Origin: a bacterium
Lineage (GTDB): Bacteria > Ratteibacteria > UBA8468 > B48-G9 > JAFGKM01
NCBI GenBank assembly: GCA_026416755.1
Contig: JAOAEP010000082.1
Span: 1-10,809, forward strand
Direction of reading: 5' to 3'
Length of the DNA stretch: 10,809 nucleotides
Part shown: in pieces, positions 7,192 through 10,809 of the stretch
How the letters are laid out: each line of letters begins with the position of its first letter
Numbering within the stretch: the first letter of the stretch is position 1
Program-made: the position numbers and the translations under genes
Notes under the pieces: generated by a model
The model's database searches: none
The model's input: the letters and a program-made list of their open reading frames with translations, nothing else
Told to the model about the DNA's origin: nothing

Positions 7192-7579
7192 GTGTTTTGT
7201 TTGTGATAATGATGCTTATATCTTGCTAAAATTTAGAAAAAATACAAAGAAATATAAATTGAATATTTGTAAAAAATGCCTTGAGAGTTTTAATATCATC
7301 TCCAATACAAAAGAAAATAATAAAAAACTTAATAAATGTCCTGTATGTGGGTATACTTTTGAAGAATTTAAAGAATATAGATTTTTAGGATGTGACTTTT
7401 GTTATAAATGTTTTTCCAAAGATGTGATAGAATATTTAAAAAAAATTCACACAAATGTAATATATAAAGGCAAATTTCCTGAAAGTTATAAAAAGGAAGA
7501 AAAAAGGATAAGAAAAATTTCTCAATTAAGAGGGAGTTTAATAGAAGATATAGAGATAATAAATGGAAAAGGAATATAA
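7184..7579 (+). CDS. mcsA: McsA-like zinc-finger activator of McsB, with a shortened C-terminus
   Basis: In Firmicutes, McsA binds and activates the arginine kinase McsB. The 131-residue product has two four-cysteine zinc sites: Cys4/Cys7 with Cys29/Cys32, and Cys52/Cys55 (KCPVCGYTFEEFK) with Cys70/Cys73 (GCDFCYKCF). The segment KIHTNVIYKGKFPE (88-100) corresponds to the conserved 'HxGxxxHxGKxP' region of McsA. After it, KISQLRGSLIEDIEI looks like the first helix of a UVR motif, but the protein stops before the EEFExAAxxRDxI core. It is therefore about 40-50 residues shorter than the Bacillus protein (about 185). The start has GAGGGAA upstream and overlaps the end of the aminotransferase gene by 8 nt. 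The 3' end overlaps mcsB by 17 nt in another frame. The identification rests on the cysteine pattern plus the mcsB neighbour and is strong. Confidence 0.87.
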   Translation: MSKCFVCDNDAYILLKFRKNTKKYKLNICKKCLESFNIISNTKENNKKLNKCPVCGYTFEEFKEYRFLGCDFCYKCFSKDVIEYLKKIHTNVIYKGKFPESYKKEEKRIRKISQLRGSLIEDIEIINGKGI

Positions 7580-8609
7580 AGTTACAAAGTTAGAAGAAAT
7601 TTTAAAAGAAACAAAATGGATTTACTCAAAATTAAATGAAGATATAGTAATAACTTCAAGAGTAAGAATTGCTAGAAATATAAAGGGATATCCGTTTCCT
7701 TATAACATTTCATATGAAAAAGGGAAAGAACTTGAAAAAATTTTGCTTGAAGTTTTATGTGAATTACCATATAAAAAGATTTTTGTCGTAAACCTCTCAT
7801 CTCTTAATGAGAAACAAAAAAAATTTCTTATAGAGACGCATCTGATAAGTAAGGAATTTTCTGAAAGTTCTTTTTGTGATAAAGTTGTAATTATACCTGA
7901 AAAAAAAGTAAGTATTATGATAAATGAGGAAGACCATTTGAGAATACAAGTAATTTTGCCTGGACTTAACTTGAAAAAATGCTGGGAGATTGTTAATGAA
8001 GTAGATGATTTTATTGATAGTAAAATAGAATATGCTTTTTCTCCTGAATTTGGTTATTTAACATCTTGTCCAACTAATACAGGCACAGGTTTAAGAAGTT
8101 CTGTTCTTGTTCACATTCCAGGAATTAAATTCTTAAAAAAAGAAAAATTTATTTTCGAAAATATTGAAAGTATTGGAATTACAGTAAGGGGTTTTTATGG
8201 AGAAGGCAGTTTACCACTTGGAAGCATATATCAAATTTCTTCAACTGAAACAACAGGAAAGACAGAATTGGAAATTATTGAAGAACTTGAAAGTGTGATA
8301 AAATTGATTATAGAAGAAGAGAGAAAATGTATTGAAAAAATTAAAAGGGATAAAAAATTGAAAGAAAAAATCTTAAATAGGATATTTTATATTATGAATG
8401 AAAAAAATAATAAAGATGGGGAATTTTTTGATTTATATTCTTTAATTTTTTTATCTCATTTAACTGGAATAATAAAAATAAAGAAGAAAGACCTAAAGAG
8501 TTTATTTTTTTCCATGTTTTTAGAACCACAAGAAAATAAAAACTATATCTTTTATAAAAAAGAGGGTAAAATATTAAGAAAGAAATTTTGGGAGAAATTA
8601 AATGTTTGA
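7563..8609 (+). CDS. mcsB: McsB protein-arginine kinase
   Basis: McsB phosphorylates arginine side chains on damaged proteins, tagging them for ClpC-ClpP. This 348-residue protein has the phosphagen-kinase-like fold. Visible marks: ITSRVRIARN (30-39) at the nucleotide-binding start, VSIMINEEDHLRIQ with Glu122-Glu123-Asp124-His125, LTSCPTNTGTGLR with Cys169 (equivalent to the conserved active-site Cys), VRGFYGEGS with Glu214 as likely second catalytic Glu, and SSTETTGKTE. The C-terminal dimerisation region (about 260-348) is more divergent. At the extreme C-terminus, where Bacillus McsB carries the phospho-arginine-sensing RDxxRA, I read GKILRK. The protein is slightly shorter than the roughly 360 residues usual in Firmicutes. 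The ATG lies inside mcsA (17-nt overlap). The 3' end overlaps clpC by 8 nt and ends in TGA. The catalytic domain appears intact. Confidence 0.95.
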   Translation: MEKEYKVTKLEEILKETKWIYSKLNEDIVITSRVRIARNIKGYPFPYNISYEKGKELEKILLEVLCELPYKKIFVVNLSSLNEKQKKFLIETHLISKEFSESSFCDKVVIIPEKKVSIMINEEDHLRIQVILPGLNLKKCWEIVNEVDDFIDSKIEYAFSPEFGYLTSCPTNTGTGLRSSVLVHIPGIKFLKKEKFIFENIESIGITVRGFYGEGSLPLGSIYQISSTETTGKTELEIIEELESVIKLIIEEERKCIEKIKRDKKLKEKILNRIFYIMNEKNNKDGEFFDLYSLIFLSHLTGIIKIKKKDLKSLFFSMFLEPQENKNYIFYKKEGKILRKKFWEKLNV

Positions 8610-10596
8610 AAGGTTTACTAAAAGAGTAAAGATTATACTGGAAATAGCAAGAAGAGAAGCACCTAAATATGGTCATAATAAAGTTGAACCAGAACACATT
8701 ATGCTTGCAATGATACAAGAAGGACAGGGAGTTGGAATTACTCTTTTAAGTTATCTTGGAGTTGAACCAGAAAGATTAAGGTATGAACTTGAAAAAGTTA
8801 TTAAAAGAGGCGTTCCTTTTTATAGTGGAGAACTTCCATTAAGCCCTCCTTCAAAAAGGGTTTTGGAATATTCTGTGAGAGAAGCACAATATTTTGGCCA
8901 TTCTTATATAGGTAGTGAACATCTTCTTATAGGAATACTTCTTGAAAGTGAATCAGTTCCAGCACAAATTTTAAGAAAATTTGGAGTAACTGTTGATAAA
9001 GCGAGAAACCTCCTTGATGAACTTTTAAGAGATATGGAACAAGGTATAACTCCATACTCAATAGAGGAAAAAGAAGAAAACTATTATAAAGAATCAACCT
9101 CAAGAACATCTATTCTTTCTAAAAAACAAAAAACACCCGCTCTTGATACTTTTGGAAGAGACCTTACAAAACTTGCTTTAGAAGGGAAACTTGATCCTGT
9201 TATAGGAAGAGAAAAAGAGATTGAAAGAGTTATCCAGATTTTATGTAGAAGGAAGAAAAATAATCCTGTTTTACTTGGAGAACCAGGTGTCGGGAAAACT
9301 GCTATTGTAGAAGGCCTTGCACAGAAAATTGCTTTTGGGAAAATCCCTGAAATTTTAAAAGATAAAAGAATTATTATGATTGATTTACCTTCAATGGTTG
9401 CAGGAACAAAATATAGAGGCGAGTTTGAACAAAGAGTTAAAGTTGTTTTGGATGAAATAAAAAATTCAGGTAATATAATAATTTTTATAGACGAAATCCA
9501 TACACTTGTTGGTGCAGGTGGAGCAGAAGGAGCGATTGATGCTTCAAATATTTTAAAACCAGTTCTCTCAAGAGGTGAAATTCAATGTATTGGCGCAACT
9601 ACTATGGATGAATATAGAAAGTATATTGAAAGAGATGGGGCTCTTGAAAGAAGGTTTCAACCGGTTATAGTTAATCCACCAACAGTGGAAGAAACAATAG
9701 AAATACTAAAAGGGCTAAAAGAAAAATATGAAGCCCACCATAAATTAAAGATTTCAAATGAAGCAATAGAAGCGGCAGCAAAATTGAGTGATAGATATAT
9801 TGCTGATAGGTTCCTTCCTGATAAGGCAATAGACCTCATAGATGAAGCAGCAAGCCAAAAAAGATTAAAACTTTTCAAAGAACCAAAAGAAATAATACAA
9901 CTACAAGAGGAAATAGAAATATTAAACAAAGAGAAAGAAAAAGCATTAAAAACACAGAATTTTGAACTTTTAGCATCAATTAGGGATAAGGAAAGAGAAC
10001 TTAAAAATAGAATAGATTTTATTAGAGAGAATTTACTTAACTTAATCACTGAAGACGAAAAGACAATAACAAAAGAGAATATTGCAGAGGTTGTTTCTCA
10101 ATGGACAGGGATTCCTGTTTCGCAATTATGTAAAGAAGAAAAAGAAAAATTACTTGAAATGGAGAACTTTCTCCATAAAATAGTTGTAGGACAAGATGAA
10201 GCAATAGAAGCAATAAGTAAAGCAATTAGAAGGTCAAGGGCAGGTTTAAAAGATGTAAGAAAACCCATTGGAAGTTTTATCTTTCTTGGTCCAACAGGTG
10301 TTGGAAAGACACTTCTTGCAAGAGCACTTGCAGAATTTCTTTTCGGAGATGAGGATGCTTTAATACAGATAGATATGTCTGAATATATGGAAAAATTTGC
10401 TATAAGTAGGCTTATAGGAGCACCTCCAGGATATGTTGGTTATGAAGAAGGAGGGCAATTGACTGAAAAGATTAGGAGAAGACCTTATTCTGTTGTTCTT
10501 TTTGATGAAATTGAGAAGGCACATCCAGATGTATTTAATCTTTTACTTCAAATTCTTGAAGATGGAAGATTGACAGATAATTTTGGAGGACATTAG
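8602..10596 (+). CDS. clpC: ClpC AAA+ unfoldase, reading frame stopped by an in-frame TAG
   Basis: This is a Hsp100 ATPase that unfolds substrates, including McsB-tagged ones, for ClpP. Domains: Clp N-domain with two repeats (about 1-145), AAA1 with Walker A GEPGVGKT (226-233), pore loop AGTKYRG (267-273, Tyr271), Walker B IFIDE (Asp297, Glu298) and arginine finger region GALERRF (346-352), a short coiled-coil/UVR-like middle domain (about 425-480, EKALKTQNFELLASIRDKE) that separates ClpC from ClpB and ClpA, then AAA2 with Walker A GPTGVGKT (563-570), pore loop GYVGYEEGG and Walker B LFDE (Asp635, Glu636). The frame then meets TAG at 10594-10596, before sensor 1. Family members run to about 810-820 residues, so the 664-residue product would lack sensor 1, the arginine finger and the C-terminal domain of AAA2. 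The frame continues in register to the window edge (next entry). GGGAG at 8590-8594 precedes the ATG. Confidence 0.9.
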   Translation: MFERFTKRVKIILEIARREAPKYGHNKVEPEHIMLAMIQEGQGVGITLLSYLGVEPERLRYELEKVIKRGVPFYSGELPLSPPSKRVLEYSVREAQYFGHSYIGSEHLLIGILLESESVPAQILRKFGVTVDKARNLLDELLRDMEQGITPYSIEEKEENYYKESTSRTSILSKKQKTPALDTFGRDLTKLALEGKLDPVIGREKEIERVIQILCRRKKNNPVLLGEPGVGKTAIVEGLAQKIAFGKIPEILKDKRIIMIDLPSMVAGTKYRGEFEQRVKVVLDEIKNSGNIIIFIDEIHTLVGAGGAEGAIDASNILKPVLSRGEIQCIGATTMDEYRKYIERDGALERRFQPVIVNPPTVEETIEILKGLKEKYEAHHKLKISNEAIEAAAKLSDRYIADRFLPDKAIDLIDEAASQKRLKLFKEPKEIIQLQEEIEILNKEKEKALKTQNFELLASIRDKERELKNRIDFIRENLLNLITEDEKTITKENIAEVVSQWTGIPVSQLCKEEKEKLLEMENFLHKIVVGQDEAIEAISKAIRRSRAGLKDVRKPIGSFIFLGPTGVGKTLLARALAEFLFGDEDALIQIDMSEYMEKFAISRLIGAPPGYVGYEEGGQLTEKIRRRPYSVVLFDEIEKAHPDVFNLLLQILEDGRLTDNFGGH

Positions 10597-10809
10597 AGTG
10601 TTAGAAAGTGGGTTATAATAATGGCGTCAAATATTGGCACAGATGAATTTAAAAATAGGTCAGTAATTGGATTTTTAACACCAGAAGAAAAAATTTCTTT
10701 TGAAAATTTAAAAAATTTAATCATTGAAAAAGTTAAAAAAACATTTAGACCAGAATTTTTAAATAGACTTGATGATATTGTAATTTTCCATCCATTAACA
10801 CAAGAGCAT
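10597..10809 (+). pseudogene. clpC: Continuation of clpC after the in-frame stop (AAA2 C-terminal part, runs off right end)
   Basis: The 71 codons after the TAG, in the same frame, clearly continue AAA2 of ClpC. They read VIIMASNIG (sensor 1, usually VIIMTSNIG) at 10612-10638, then GFLTPEE, then VKKTFRPEFLNRLDDIVIFHPL with the conserved arginine-finger segment RPEFLNRLD. There is no further stop and no frameshift. An ATG at 10621 could be taken as a new start by a gene caller, but it lies inside a core strand and has no ribosome-binding site, so I treat this as the same gene. It is a pseudogene remnant only if the TAG is real. If the TAG is a sequence error, 8602-10809 is one intact, right-truncated clpC of 736 visible codons. 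Confidence 0.8.

Noticed and set aside
9657..10049. 130-codon minus-strand open frame inside clpC
   Set aside because: It is opposite a well conserved AAA1/middle-domain coding region, is Ser/Phe/Leu-rich and has no start signal; it is an antisense shadow.
10594..10596. TAG read as an amino acid (pyrrolysine or a recoded genetic code)
   Set aside because: TAG also ends the hydrolase gene at 4450-4452, right before a normal lolC start. The affected ClpC position is not one where a special residue is known, and the neighbouring residues are also disturbed.
10621..10809. Separate gene starting at the ATG at 10621
   Set aside because: The ATG is within the conserved sensor 1 strand of ClpC (VIIMxSNIG), has no ribosome-binding site, and the frame is simply that of clpC.

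Overview
The window is an AT-rich (by eye about 30% GC), densely packed bacterial chromosomal segment. A divergent gene pair at the left end is followed by one long rightward gene cluster that runs off the right end. The cluster encodes a Lol-type lipoprotein-release ABC transporter, which implies a diderm with an outer membrane. It also carries an McsA-McsB-ClpC module best known from Firmicutes, and a tandem alpha/beta-hydrolase of a kind I associate with Planctomycetes-like and uncultured lineages. The best guess is an uncultured low-GC diderm lineage. Phylum assignment from sequence alone is not safe.

Layout. Positions 1-342 (minus strand) hold the start of a gene that leaves the window: a probable exported alpha/beta-hydrolase-like protein. 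Positions 343-595 are a non-coding divergent regulatory region. It has a near-consensus sigma70-type promoter facing each way and a perfect 9-bp inverted repeat between them. Rightward from 596: pgk (phosphoglycerate kinase), tpiA (triosephosphate isomerase), a 627-residue two-lobed alpha/beta hydrolase, a LolC/E-type permease, the LolD-type ATPase, a class IV (branched-chain type) aminotransferase, mcsA, mcsB and clpC.

All intergenic gaps after pgk are 39 nt or less. Four junctions overlap: 8 nt at lolC/lolD, ilvE/mcsA and mcsB/clpC, and 17 nt at mcsA/mcsB. I see no terminator, so the whole set is plausibly one transcription unit driven mainly from the promoter at 546-573.

Functional grouping. 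pgk and tpiA are lower-glycolysis/gluconeogenesis enzymes. The Lol pair extracts lipoproteins from the inner membrane. McsA/McsB/ClpC form the arginine-phosphorylation quality-control system that feeds a Clp protease. No ctsR gene precedes mcsA.

The main anomaly is an in-frame TAG in clpC at 10594-10596, between the second Walker B motif and sensor 1. The same frame stays open and ClpC-like to the end of the window. A local cluster of off-consensus residues surrounds it, most simply explained by changes to G, so a sequence error is at least as likely as a real nonsense mutation. McsA also ends where a UVR motif would normally continue, and the McsB C-terminus lacks a recognisable RDxxRA phospho-arginine-binding motif. 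No RNA genes, mobile elements or CRISPR arrays were seen.
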